Assembly (NCBI GenBank): GCA_021740645.1
Contig: JAIOZL010000018.1
Span: 21,103-85,102 of the forward strand
Direction: 5' to 3'
Length of the DNA stretch: 64,000 nucleotides
Source: Bacteroidales bacterium
Lineage (GTDB): Bacteria; Bacteroidota; Bacteroidia; Bacteroidales; JAADJA01
The notes under the pieces: generated by a model
What the model saw: only the letters and a program-made list of their open reading frames with translations
Database searches by the model: none
What the model was told of the DNA's origin: nothing
Shown here: piece by piece, positions 23,609 to 33,130 of the stretch
Layout of the letters: each line of letters begins with the position of its first letter
Position numbering within the stretch: position 1 is the stretch's first letter
Made by a program: the position numbers and the translations under genes

Positions 23609-24616
23609 TTAATTAATTACTGATATTTTTTGCGTTGAAAAGCTTCCGTTGGTTTCTATTTTAATAACATATAGGCCAGGGATAATGTGATTAAAAACTA
23701 TGGAATTTGATCCTTCTGACAATTCTGTTTGTTTTTTATCCATCACACTTCCATCCATACTTACTAATGAAACGTATGCCTGCTCGTGCCTATCCCAGGT
23801 GATATTAATTTGCTGACCCACTCGCAATGGGTTAGGATAAACTGTAGTTGAGCGGTAATTTAATGTATTTACTGAGGTAGAAGCAGAATAGGGGTTTTTA
23901 TCATACCAGACCAGGGGAGTAGTAGATATCCCATCAAATACTTCTTCCATAAGTAATAGCCAGAAGCGGTAATCGGACGAAACCCAGGCCCACTGATCTT
24001 TGGTTGTCGTTCCTGCCGGGAATCCTCCAACATAATTTGTTTGCTCCCTGTAAAAGTGATAACGCACCACATTATTATAGGTGCCTGTCGGGAGGATAAG
24101 GGTACCATATCCATCGGCTTCAAAATCAAGATATCCATCAAAGGGGAATGCCCCAAACCCTGGAATATAACTCACTCCTGAAAAATTGTCGAGGAAAGTA
24201 TCGTTATAGGTAAACGGTAATTGGATGATCTGCTCAGGATCGTCGTATACTATTAAACTGGTATCATCCGGGCTGATAGTAACGGCATATCCTTCAACTG
24301 AAAGAGAGCTGGGACTTACACTATAATTGCTATAGTCATCCTGCCAACTAACACCGCAAAGGGTTGCATTTGGAAATGAATCGGGCTCAATGCCTGCAGA
24401 AGGAAGGATATAGGTAAATGATTGTTCTTCAGTTTCGGTTAACCCGCTCATATCCCAGGTTTGATTTGTGCCTGAAGTACCTGGATTTACCAGGTCAGAG
24501 CATATTGCTATTACCACATGATCGCCAACATGTGGTATGTTGGATTGGGTAATTTCCGGTTGCGAAAAGGCAAGTACCGAAAAAATAGATAGAATGATTG
24601 TAAATGTCTTTTTCAT
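23609..24616 (-). CDS. T9SS-secreted protein with C-terminal sorting domain
   Basis: I place the start at ATG 24616-24614, where the signal peptide MKKTFTIILSIFSVLAFSQP begins; a longer frame starts at 24655. The 335-aa protein has a beta-rich extracellular region and a type A T9SS sorting domain in the last ~75 residues (TVYPNPLRVGQQINITWD ... GLYVIKIETNGSFSTQKISV). It should be exported by the type IX system and attached to the surface or released. The N-terminal region has no recognised enzymatic motif. Confidence 0.85.
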   Translation of the reverse strand: MKKTFTIILSIFSVLAFSQPEITQSNIPHVGDHVVIAICSDLVNPGTSGTNQTWDMSGLTETEEQSFTYILPSAGIEPDSFPNATLCGVSWQDDYSNYSVSPSSLSVEGYAVTISPDDTSLIVYDDPEQIIQLPFTYNDTFLDNFSGVSYIPGFGAFPFDGYLDFEADGYGTLILPTGTYNNVVRYHFYREQTNYVGGFPAGTTTKDQWAWVSSDYRFWLLLMEEVFDGISTTPLVWYDKNPYSASTSVNTLNYRSTTVYPNPLRVGQQINITWDRHEQAYVSLVSMDGSVMDKKQTELSEGSNSIVFNHIIPGLYVIKIETNGSFSTQKISVIN

Positions 24617-24727
24617 GTTTTCCAGTTTTTTGAAATTTAGTTTATTGACTGGCAAAGTTAGGGGGGCAGTTTATGCGAGGCAATTACCCATATGGGGCAT
24701 TTTACTGAAACCAGAAAAGTTTTTAAG

Positions 24728-25357
24728 TTAAATAAGCTTCTGTTTTATGGCAGAAATAACGGCCTGGGCCCTGGAGTTGACCTGTAGCTTGCGATAAATA
24801 TTCTTAATGTGGGCTCGTACTGTGTTTCCACTTATGAATAGTTTGCTGGAGATTGTGGAATAATTTTCGCCATTGGCCAAACGGGTAAGCACTTCTATTT
24901 CGCGCTCGGTAAGCGGATTATCTTTTGATGGCTGAAAGGAAAGGGCTATTTTCCGGGCAATGCCCGGGCTCATTGGTGAGCCGCCATCCCTGACTTCTTT
25001 TATTGCCGAAAGCAATTTAACCGGAGGGGTATCTTTTAAGAGGTATCCTGTGGCCCCTGCACAAAGGGATTGAAATACAATTTCTTCTTCATCACGAATG
25101 GTAAGCATGATAAAGTCGGTATCAGGCAATTCAGGCTTTAATAGTTCTATCCCTTTAATACCTGTAATACCGGGTAATTGAATATCCATCAACACCACAT
25201 CAGGTTTAGCTAATTTAATTGAATCTATAGCACTTTCACAATCCTTATAAACATGCTTGCATGCAAAACCCGGAGAGCGGTCGATTATTTGTTCGAGCAA
25301 CTCGCGGATTTCGTCTTCATCTTCTACAATGGCCACATTTATTATTTCCTCTGTCAT
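24728..25357 (-). CDS. NarL/LuxR-type response regulator
   Basis: The start chosen is the ATG giving MTEEIINVAIVEDEDEI (25357); four extra codons are possible from 25369. The receiver domain (about 5-120) has the acidic pair in VEDED and phosphoacceptor Asp58 in VVLMDIQLPG. The LuxR helix-turn-helix (about 148-205) has LTEREIEVLTRLANGENYS and VRAHIKNIYRKL. It is encoded just downstream of, and on the same strand as, a large sensor kinase and is its obvious partner. Confidence 0.93.
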   Translation of the reverse strand: MTEEIINVAIVEDEDEIRELLEQIIDRSPGFACKHVYKDCESAIDSIKLAKPDVVLMDIQLPGITGIKGIELLKPELPDTDFIMLTIRDEEEIVFQSLCAGATGYLLKDTPPVKLLSAIKEVRDGGSPMSPGIARKIALSFQPSKDNPLTEREIEVLTRLANGENYSTISSKLFISGNTVRAHIKNIYRKLQVNSRAQAVISAIKQKLI

Positions 25358-25390
25358 AGTAATTGGCAAAAATAAAGTATAATAAGCGCT

Positions 25391-28300
25391 TTAGCTATTG
25401 CCCAAATGGGGCATATTGCATTTTAAAGAAATAGTGGTGCCTTTGTTTATTTCAGTTTGGATACTAAGTTCAGCACCTATTTTCTTTGCCCTTTCTTGCA
25501 TTATGCTTAATCCATATTTGTTATTTTTTTTATCACCCGGGTAATCAAAGCCTTTTCCATTATCGCTTAGGGTAATTTGAATAAAGTCTTCCGAAACAAA
25601 AGTTGTTAGAGCCACTTGATCAGCTGCTGCATATTTTGCACAATTATTCATAGCTTCCTTGAAAATCTGTAACAGATCGCGACGGGTATTCATGGATAAG
25701 AGGATTTTATGGAATTCGGGCTTCATGCCATGTATGATAAAACTCACGCCAGTTTCAGTTAGAATGGAGTCTCCAAAATCCTTTAAGCGCGACAGGGTTT
25801 CAAACAAGCTGTCATGTTTGGGGTCCATTACCCATAAAAAATCCCTCATGCCAGAAGAAAGTTCACTAATGTTGAGTTGTATTTTATCGAGATAATTTTC
25901 AAGTTGAGTTTTATTGTTTATTTCGCTACGGGCCAATTCGGTGAACAGGGTAATCTTTGTAATTTTATTTCCGGCTTCATCATGAAAATCGGCCGCGCTT
26001 TTTTTGCGAAATACTTCCCTTTCCTGTTCCCTCGCTTTTTCTATCTGGTTTTGTACCTTCATATCTCGGGTAGCTTTTTTTATTCTGAAGCGAACAAACA
26101 GATAGGCTGATAATAAGAACAAAAAGATGTAGATCAGGTAGGCATACCAACTTAACCAGGGTGGAGCACTAATATGTATTTTTAAGCTTGTACCGGTTTC
26201 ATTCCAAACGCCACTGTTATTGCTTGCCTTTACCCTGAAAATATAGTTTCCAGGGTCAAGGTGTGTATAGGTTGCTGAACGTCTGTGCCCTGCATCTACC
26301 CATTTATCATTAAATCCTTCGAGTTTATAGCTAAACTGGTTTTTTTCGGGACTAATGTAGCTCAGGGCTGTAAATTCGAAAGTGAGGACATTATGTTTCC
26401 ATAATAAATCAATTTCATTTAGTGCATGAATTTCCTTCTCCAGATAAAAGCCCTCTTCTGCCCGATCATTTCCAACCTTTACTGGTTCATTAAACAAGTA
26501 AAACTGTGTAATTACCACCGGAGGAATAAAAGAATTCTCAGTGATGCTACCAGGGTGAAATATATTGACCCCATTCACCCCACCAAAATAAAAGGGGCCT
26601 TCCTTACTTTTATAATATGCATTCTGGTTAAACTCATTGCTCTGCAATCCATCACTCACATCGTAGGTTTTGATCACCTGCTCTGTATCCATATTAAACA
26701 CGGCCAATCCTTTGTTGGTTGAAATCCACAGATTACGTTTGTCATCCTCCAGCATTCCATATATCACGCTATTGGGGAATCCCTGCTCCACCCCGAAATT
26801 TGAGAAAAGTGAATCACTGCCACCAGAAATTAATTCATTCACCTCATGAAAAATATTTTTACTAAGTTTTGGGATGAACTTAGCCAGGCCATCATTAGTC
26901 CCAACCCACAAAGTATTTTGATCATCCTGATACAATGATAAAATAATATCATTATTGATGCTATTATCATTTTCGGGGTTGTTTTGAAAATAGATAAACT
27001 TTTCAGTCTCGCGGTCAAAAAGGTTCAGCCCCCCGGACGGCGTTCCCAGCCAGAGATTATGAAAAGGGTCCTCAAGAATTTTAAAAACATAAGTGTGGTT
27101 AAGGCCTGTTCCATCTTTTACTGAGCCATATTTTTTCATTGAATTTTCATCAGGATCATATCGCCATAATCCGTTGCCTCCTGTACCTAGCCAGATATAC
27201 CCATCAGTGCTTTCAGCAATACAATGAACAGTAATAGGGGATGCATAGTCGTTGAGTGGTAATATTTGTTTAAATGCAATGCTATTGTCCGAATTGATTT
27301 CAATTTTATAAAATCCCCCGCCACGCGTACCAACCCATGTATTTTCTTTCGAATCCTTAAATAAACACAGGATGTAATTTGATTTCAGGCTGTTTTTTTG
27401 GTTGTCCTCTTTCCTGTAAATAGCACAGGCATTACTTTTAACATTAAAAAGGTTCAAGCCATCGGTAGTCCCTATCCAAAATAAACTGTCATTCAGTTGT
27501 GCAAATGAGCTTACATTCTTGCTACTTAGGCTATTTTTGCCCGGAATGTTTCGGATATGAATAAAGTTTGGTGTTTCAGTTTCGAGAATATTAATACCGT
27601 TCCGGGTCCCAATCCAGCTTATGCCTTCTCTGGATTTTAACAATGACAGGATATTATTATGTGAAAGGCTTTTTTCATCAAGGGCATCGTGTTGATGAAA
27701 AGTATATTTGTTAGCTATGGCATTAAAAATGATCAAACCTAGTTTTGTACCAATAGCGAAATGGTTTTTGGAAACAGGCAGTATTCGCTGAAAGTCCAGG
27801 CTTAAATCACCCGCATCCACTGAAGCAGCAGCCAGTAACAGGGTGTCTGTTTTGTTGTTTACATTTATTTCAAATAAACCTGCAGTACAGGCAATGAGAA
27901 AACCCTCATCCGTTTTGAATAAATCATTAATAGTTCCCATTTCCACACTAGCTGAAAAAGGGCTTTTTTTAAAATGTTCCTCTGTAAATGTTGTAGTATT
28001 AAAACTTGTTAAGCCCGAATTGCTTTGCAGCCAGAGAACGCCAGATTTAGAGGGGATAATCGTTCCTATATAATTGAATTCGTAAATATCATCGGCACTT
28101 TTGCTGGCAAGAAATATTTTTGCGCGAAAGGTTTTTTTATCCAGACGGATAAGCCCCTCACCACCACCTATCCATAAAGTCCCCTTTGGATATTCCGTAA
28201 TTGAAAACAGGTTGGAGGTTGGAAACAAAACGGAATCTTCGGAAATCATATGAATCCGGTTAATTTCTCCTGTAATCGTATTCAAGCTATTTAATCCACC

Positions 28301-28612
28301 TCCAAAAGTAGTAATCCATAAAACACCCTCATCATCTTCGTATAAATCTGTAATATAATTATTACTTAAGCTATTTTTATTATTCCGTTCTGTCCGGTAA
28401 TGGATGAACTGGTAACCATCGTACCGGTTTAATCCATCGTGAGTTCCGAACCACATAAATCCATTTTTATCCTGCAAAATACAATTGACCGAATTTTGAG
28501 AAAGGCCATCTTCAAGTGTGAGGTGTTTGAACGCAACGGCATTTTGCTGGGCAAATGCCTGACAACATAATAAATAAACAATTATAAATAATATAAATGG
28601 AAACTTGTTCAT
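25391..28612 (-). CDS. Two-component sensor histidine kinase with reg_prop propellers and Y_Y_Y domain
   Basis: The ATG at 28612 begins a good signal peptide (MNKFPFILFIIVYLLCCQAF); a longer frame adds 23 residues. The ~1073-aa protein has two reg_prop beta-propellers in its periplasmic part, with many W-x-G-T repeats (MWFGTHDGLNRY, LWIGTRNG-like). Next come a Y_Y_Y domain, one transmembrane helix (LSWYAYLIYIFLFLLSAYL), a HisKA_3 box FHDEAGNKITKI with the phosphorylatable His, and an HATPase (DNGKGFDY, GLSIMQERAKKIG). Unlike classic hybrid two-component systems it has no fused receiver or AraC domain; the separate LuxR-type regulator downstream takes that role. The ligand is unknown. Confidence 0.92.
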   Translation of the reverse strand: MNKFPFILFIIVYLLCCQAFAQQNAVAFKHLTLEDGLSQNSVNCILQDKNGFMWFGTHDGLNRYDGYQFIHYRTERNNKNSLSNNYITDLYEDDEGVLWITTFGGGLNSLNTITGEINRIHMISEDSVLFPTSNLFSITEYPKGTLWIGGGEGLIRLDKKTFRAKIFLASKSADDIYEFNYIGTIIPSKSGVLWLQSNSGLTSFNTTTFTEEHFKKSPFSASVEMGTINDLFKTDEGFLIACTAGLFEINVNNKTDTLLLAAASVDAGDLSLDFQRILPVSKNHFAIGTKLGLIIFNAIANKYTFHQHDALDEKSLSHNNILSLLKSREGISWIGTRNGINILETETPNFIHIRNIPGKNSLSSKNVSSFAQLNDSLFWIGTTDGLNLFNVKSNACAIYRKEDNQKNSLKSNYILCLFKDSKENTWVGTRGGGFYKIEINSDNSIAFKQILPLNDYASPITVHCIAESTDGYIWLGTGGNGLWRYDPDENSMKKYGSVKDGTGLNHTYVFKILEDPFHNLWLGTPSGGLNLFDRETEKFIYFQNNPENDNSINNDIILSLYQDDQNTLWVGTNDGLAKFIPKLSKNIFHEVNELISGGSDSLFSNFGVEQGFPNSVIYGMLEDDKRNLWISTNKGLAVFNMDTEQVIKTYDVSDGLQSNEFNQNAYYKSKEGPFYFGGVNGVNIFHPGSITENSFIPPVVITQFYLFNEPVKVGNDRAEEGFYLEKEIHALNEIDLLWKHNVLTFEFTALSYISPEKNQFSYKLEGFNDKWVDAGHRRSATYTHLDPGNYIFRVKASNNSGVWNETGTSLKIHISAPPWLSWYAYLIYIFLFLLSAYLFVRFRIKKATRDMKVQNQIEKAREQEREVFRKKSAADFHDEAGNKITKITLFTELARSEINNKTQLENYLDKIQLNISELSSGMRDFLWVMDPKHDSLFETLSRLKDFGDSILTETGVSFIIHGMKPEFHKILLSMNTRRDLLQIFKEAMNNCAKYAAADQVALTTFVSEDFIQITLSDNGKGFDYPGDKKNNKYGLSIMQERAKKIGAELSIQTEINKGTTISLKCNMPHLGNS

Positions 28613-28931
28613 GTTTACTTTATAAGTATGGCCGGGAAACAAAAATAGAAAAAGGATATCGAAAAGTATTTTTTTTAACATTCGCTAAACAATTTTATGT
28701 ACTTATAGTGATGGAAAATATCCTTTATAGTTATTCATGAGGAGGTGTTGACTTAACAACGCTTTTTCAATATTTGTTATCCCGAAATAAAATAGTTCAA
28801 TAAACTTTTTCAGCCCCGAATAGTTATAGTGGAATGATGATAGCTATAAAAATTTGTATATTAATAACCAAAATACCAAAAGAACAATAGCTAATTGTTA
28901 ACTTTTTTGGTACTAAATAATAGATAATTAA

Positions 28932-29471
28932 ATGACAAGGAAAATAGCCATACTGCGTGGGATTAACGTTGGGGGAAAAAGAAAAATTCTCATGACTGAC
29001 TTGAAAGCCATGTTCGAAGGGATGAAATTCACAGAAATAAAAACCTACATTCAAAGTGGGAATGTGATTTTCGATGCGCCGGATGAAACCAACAACCCGG
29101 AGTTATCCCTTAGAATTGAAAAATCAATAAAGCAAAAATTTGGTTTCGATGTACCGGTAATTATACGATCAGCCGGGGAGCTTAATGAATCAATAAATCG
29201 GAACCCTTTTTATCACGAAAAAGCTGATATAAACAATTTGCATTTGACACTTTTGAGTGATGAGCCATCAAATGAAAATAAACAACAAATCGGGTCCAGC
29301 AATTTTGAACCCGATAAGTTTATCATTGATGGTAAAGATGTTTTTATTTATTGTGAAGGGATGTATCACAAATCCAAATTGACCAATAATTTTTTTGAAA
29401 ACAAATTAAAAGTTAAAGCCACCACCCGCAATTGGAAGACGGTTTTAAAATTAGCAGACATAAGTCGGTAG
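28932..29471 (+). CDS. DUF1697-family protein
   Basis: The 179-aa protein matches DUF1697: IAILRGINVGGKRKILMTDL at residues 4-23, FTEIKTYIQSGNVIFDA and PVIIRSAGELNESINRNPF. This small cytosolic family is widespread in bacteria and has no established function. It is divergent from the sensor kinase gene and stands alone. No unusual features. Confidence 0.92.
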   Translation: MTRKIAILRGINVGGKRKILMTDLKAMFEGMKFTEIKTYIQSGNVIFDAPDETNNPELSLRIEKSIKQKFGFDVPVIIRSAGELNESINRNPFYHEKADINNLHLTLLSDEPSNENKQQIGSSNFEPDKFIIDGKDVFIYCEGMYHKSKLTNNFFENKLKVKATTRNWKTVLKLADISR

Positions 29472-29541
29472 AATAAATTTATTCCAGTGCTAATAAAAAG
29501 AAATGAATTTTTTGGCCGACTTTGCTAATGTTCATATCCAT

Positions 29542-29708
29542 GTCTCGTGCTCCTTTGAAAGAAGGAGAGCCAATCCTCCATCATAAAGCCTCATATTTTG
29601 GTACCTGATCAAATAATTATCCCCTGGTATATAAAAAAGACATATCCTTATGGATTGCTTCTAGCCTGCAATTGGAGATTTCATCCATGTTATAAAGGAG
29701 GACGAGAC
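29542..29708. mobile_element. MITE-like element, copy A
   Basis: A ~167-bp element has terminal inverted repeats: left GTCTCGTGCTCCTTTGA, right end complement GTCTCGTCCTCCTTTAT (about 15 of 17 bases match). Its interior, TATCCTTATGGATTGCTT... and GGAGATTTCATCC, is shared with copy B at 30769-30939. No transposase is encoded. The element type is inferred from the terminal repeats and the duplication. Confidence 0.55.
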
Positions 29709-29992
29709 CGGAGTGACCCGAAATCCCGATCTTTGATTTGCCAAACCGTCAGATTTTAAAAAAAACCACATCAATTGTTGAAAAACTAATACGCAGAAAT
29801 TACCTATAGATTCCACGAATTCTTATTTTTAATCCATGAAATTTGTATCAGGAACAGTGGCTTACCGATGGAAGCCTGAAGCCGTGGCTCTCTGGTCTTT
29901 CGTTGCTATACATCTTCTCATGAACGAACATTTAATGATGTCTTTTAAATTATTAAATCAAATTGTAAATAGCAAACCTTCAACAAAAAGCA
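29709..29992. other. Intergenic DNA with no supported gene
   Basis: Between MITE-like copy A and the small membrane-protein gene I find no gene I can support. A 62-codon plus-strand frame starting at 29836 has no family features and overlaps the downstream gene. Confidence 0.4.
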
Positions 29993-30334
29993 ATGAATCA
30001 ATCCGAAAAATTACTGCTTATTAAATGGGTACATACCCTTATCTGGATCTTCTTTGTTTTTGCAATCTTTTATATCTTATATTCAGGAATTAGCAACAAA
30101 ATAACTCCCTTTACATGGATGGCCATTTTGTTGATTTTCGGAGAAGGAGTTGTTTTGCTTATTTTTAAAAAGTTCTGCCCACTGACTATCATAGCCCGCA
30201 AATACTCGGATTCGGATAAAGACAATTTTGATATTTTCTTGCCCAACTGGTTAGCCCGGTATAATAAAGAGATCTTCACTACAATCTTTATTATTGGACT
30301 GCTGATGGTACTGCTAAGGACATTTATCCAATAA
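29993..30334 (+). CDS. Small integral membrane protein
   Basis: The 113-aa protein has four hydrophobic segments: LIKWVHTLIWIFFVFAIFYI, FTWMAILLIFGEGVVLLIF, a short one near PLTIIARKYS, and IFTTIFIIGLLMVLLRTFI at the C-terminus. I recognise no named family with confidence. The hydrophobic plan and the lysine/arginine placement support a real inner-membrane protein. It lies between the two MITE-like elements. Confidence 0.65.
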   Translation: MNQSEKLLLIKWVHTLIWIFFVFAIFYILYSGISNKITPFTWMAILLIFGEGVVLLIFKKFCPLTIIARKYSDSDKDNFDIFLPNWLARYNKEIFTTIFIIGLLMVLLRTFIQ

Positions 30335-30523
30335 TATGCTGATAAGCACCATTCCACCCATGAAACGGGTCTGAATTTTTGGTTGGCCAAATTAATCAGT
30401 ACATATATATAATCATCCTGTAATTAAGCTTATATTTAATGGCAGATTGATTAAAACTTAATAATTACAGAATATCTGTAATGAAGTAACTCAGTCACAT
30501 GCAAAAGTTAAGAAAATGACAAT

Positions 30524-30709
30524 ATGAAAATAATAGAGTTAGAGTCAATTATTAAGTGCCCGGAATGTGGAATTAGTAAAAAAAAGGATGCGCTAGATAC
30601 ACACAAGTTTTCCTACGAATGCATTAATTGAGGAACGATCCTTAAACCAGAGAAAGGTGATGGTTGTGTCTTTTATTCATATGGTTCTATGAAATGTCCG
30701 CCCGTATAG
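30524..30709 (+). pseudogene. GDCCVxC-type small Cys protein with in-frame TGA (decayed gene or selenoprotein)
   Basis: The frame encodes MKIIELESIIKCPECG, then YECIN, a TGA at 30629-30631, then GTILKPEKGDGCVFYSYGSM and KCPPV before TAG. The family consensus, as I know it, has a second Cys where the TGA falls (C-x-x-C) and GDCCVFCSYG where this copy has GDGCVFYSYG. A (seleno)protein subgroup is recognised for this family. Here two further Cys of the signature are lost, which favours a decaying gene, but a short stem (AACCA/TGGTT, 30645-30665) follows the TGA at about the distance of a bacterial SECIS. Unresolved. Confidence 0.6.
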
Positions 30710-30768
30710 AAAGTCGGAGTTAGCCAATACTGTTAAAATCAGATTCGGATTTATAAAGGCAGTTCCTA

Positions 30769-30939
30769 GTCTCGTTCTGGTTTGCAACGAGGGCAGGTCT
30801 ATCCCTGCATTTTTAATGCCTCATATTTTGGTCTCGGATCATATATTTTTTCCATGGTCTTTATAAAAATCAATATCCTTATGGATTGCTTGTAGGGTGT
30901 AATTGGAGATTTCATCCTCGTTAAAAACGAGAATGAGAC
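30769..30939. mobile_element. MITE-like element, copy B
   Basis: A ~171-bp element similar to copy A has ends GTCTCGTTCTGGTTTGCAACG and complement GTCTCATTCTCGTTTTTAACG. The interior shares CCTCATATTTTGGT, AATATCCTTATGGATTGCTT and AATTGGAGATTTCATCC with copy A in the same orientation. On the minus strand both copies read a short DEISN...AIHKD frame, which may be a relic of the parent element's coding end. Confidence 0.55.
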
Positions 30940-31057
30940 AGGAGCAAAAAAAATAGTGGTATTTTAGCATAATAATGAAGTCATATACCACATCGAAGAT
31001 TTGCTGTCACAGTAATTACAATATTCGATTGTATTGCAGATAAAAGAAATATAATTA

Positions 31058-32911
31058 ATGAAAGTCTACCAGGAAAATATAAAGAAGTACACTGCCAAAA
31101 CAATAAGGTTAAGGAAAGTATTAAACAGAATATCACTGCTTAGGCTAGCTATTTTTTTAATTTCAATTACCCTTCTTATATACTTGTTTTATAACAATTT
31201 AATTACACCTGTTTTTGTTGTTATTCCCGTTTCAGTATTATGTTTTGCTTTAGTTATTAAGCATCATAACAAAATAGCTTACCTGAAAAAACATACCTCC
31301 TTCCTGAAAAAAATAAATGAATCCGAAATTCAAAGAGAAAATTGTAATCTGGAAGAATTTGTTACCGGACATACGTTTACAAATCAAAATCACCCCTATA
31401 CCTCTGATTTGGATATTTTCGGACAACATTCCATTTTTCAATTGGTAAACAGAACAACAACAGAGTCGGGTATGAAACGCTTATCAGAATGGTTATCTGA
31501 ACCCGCAACGAATGATGAAATACTTGATAGGCAAAAAGCCATAATAGAAATCTCTCAAAAATTGGATTGGAGGCAAGATTTTCAGGCGTCAGGCATGCAC
31601 TTTCAAAGCAAAAAAAGTGATTATCATAAATTGTTGGATTGGGTTAAAGCACCTGTCGTTTTATTAAAAAATCGAAGAATATATATAGCTGCTGCAATCA
31701 TCCTTTCTTTATTATCATTGCTCGGCTTAATTTTGGTTATTGTTAACTGGGTTTCATCGTACAATTACATTTATTTTCTTTCCTTTAGTTCGGTTTTATT
31801 TATTAATTACATAATTTTAAGAAAAGTAAAACCCATCGCTGAAGCCATCGTTGAAACCTCCCAGGAAAATATTAACACCTTAAAAGGCTATCGGACACTT
31901 ATTAATAAAATTGAAAAAGAATGTTTCAAGTCTAAAAAATTAGTTGAATTACAGTCCGTACTAATCAAAAGCAACTATTCCGCATTTAATGAAATTAACA
32001 GGCTGTGCAGTTTACTGGAATTCTCTCAGCAAAAACCCATAAAAAAGATCCCAATAGGTGGAAATTTTGTCTATCCTCTAATAAACAGTTTCCTGCTAGT
32101 TGATATTTATTTGATTATTGGAACAGAAAAATGGAAATCAAAAAATAAAGCTTTATTAAAATCATGGGCTGAAGTAGTTAGTGAGTTTGAAGTAATAAAT
32201 AGTTTTGCAGGGTTTAGCTATTCAAACCCATCCTATGCATTTCCAGAGATAACTGAAAAGAACCACTATGTTTATTTTGAGACATTGGGGCATCCCTTAA
32301 TAAATTCCAATAAACGGGTTTGTAATAATTTTCACTCCGAAGGACAAGGAGATGTAGTTCTGATTACCGGTTCTAATATGGGAGGGAAAAGTACTTTTTT
32401 AAGGACGGTAGGTGTTAACCTCGTTTTAGCATTAGCCGGAGCTCCCTGTTGTGCCAAATATGGGCAGGTTTCGAACCTGAAATTATTTACAAGTATGCGA
32501 ACCCAGGATAATTTGAAGGAAGGAATTTCTTCTTTTTATGCTGAATTAGATCGAATTGAAAAAATGCTGAAACTGATAGAGCGTAGTCACAATGTATTTT
32601 TTCTTTTGGATGAGATGTTTAAGGGAACAAACTCAAAAGACAGACATAAAGGAGGTTTTTCATTGATTAATCAAATTAGTGGTCTTAGCACTTCAGGAAT
32701 CGTTGCAACACATGATATAGAACTTGCCCGGTTATTAGAAGAAAAATCGCTGATTACAAACTATAGTTTCAATAGTGAGATAAAAAATGACTCAATGCAT
32801 TTCAGTTATAAACTTAATCCAGGTATTTGCAACGACTTTAATGCCAGTGAGCTTATGAAAAAAAGTGGAATTAAAATTATATCTGATATTTCAAATAAGC
32901 AAACCGAATAA
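31058..32911 (+). CDS. Membrane-anchored MutS-like ATPase
   Basis: The 617-aa protein has hydrophobic helices near residues 27-62 and 205-250, a MutS core/clamp-like region (about 105-400) and a complete MutS ATPase domain. The Walker A is SNMGGKSTFLRTVG near 440 and the Walker B is FFLLDEMFKGTN near 515, with CAKYGQV and a THD motif (ATHDIELARL). Standard MutS mismatch-recognition domain I is absent. Such MutS-family proteins with N-terminal membrane helices are frequent in Bacteroidota, and their function is not known. It should not be named mutS. Confidence 0.85.
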   Translation: MKVYQENIKKYTAKTIRLRKVLNRISLLRLAIFLISITLLIYLFYNNLITPVFVVIPVSVLCFALVIKHHNKIAYLKKHTSFLKKINESEIQRENCNLEEFVTGHTFTNQNHPYTSDLDIFGQHSIFQLVNRTTTESGMKRLSEWLSEPATNDEILDRQKAIIEISQKLDWRQDFQASGMHFQSKKSDYHKLLDWVKAPVVLLKNRRIYIAAAIILSLLSLLGLILVIVNWVSSYNYIYFLSFSSVLFINYIILRKVKPIAEAIVETSQENINTLKGYRTLINKIEKECFKSKKLVELQSVLIKSNYSAFNEINRLCSLLEFSQQKPIKKIPIGGNFVYPLINSFLLVDIYLIIGTEKWKSKNKALLKSWAEVVSEFEVINSFAGFSYSNPSYAFPEITEKNHYVYFETLGHPLINSNKRVCNNFHSEGQGDVVLITGSNMGGKSTFLRTVGVNLVLALAGAPCCAKYGQVSNLKLFTSMRTQDNLKEGISSFYAELDRIEKMLKLIERSHNVFFLLDEMFKGTNSKDRHKGGFSLINQISGLSTSGIVATHDIELARLLEEKSLITNYSFNSEIKNDSMHFSYKLNPGICNDFNASELMKKSGIKIISDISNKQTE

Positions 32912-33130
32912 TATATTGCAAAAGAATTAAGGCAAAGTTTGTGGTCGTCCTCTAATAAAATTGTATTTTTAAATAATATTTGGGAATGCATAATAAATTA
33001 ACAGCTTTGGCCTGGAAGCTTGAGCCGGTAACAGGCCGTAACATATTAAATGGATATTCAATAATTGTATAAGCCAGAAGGAGCATTAATAATCCTTTTT
33101 CAATTTCCTTTGTGTAAGATTTTTGCAAAA

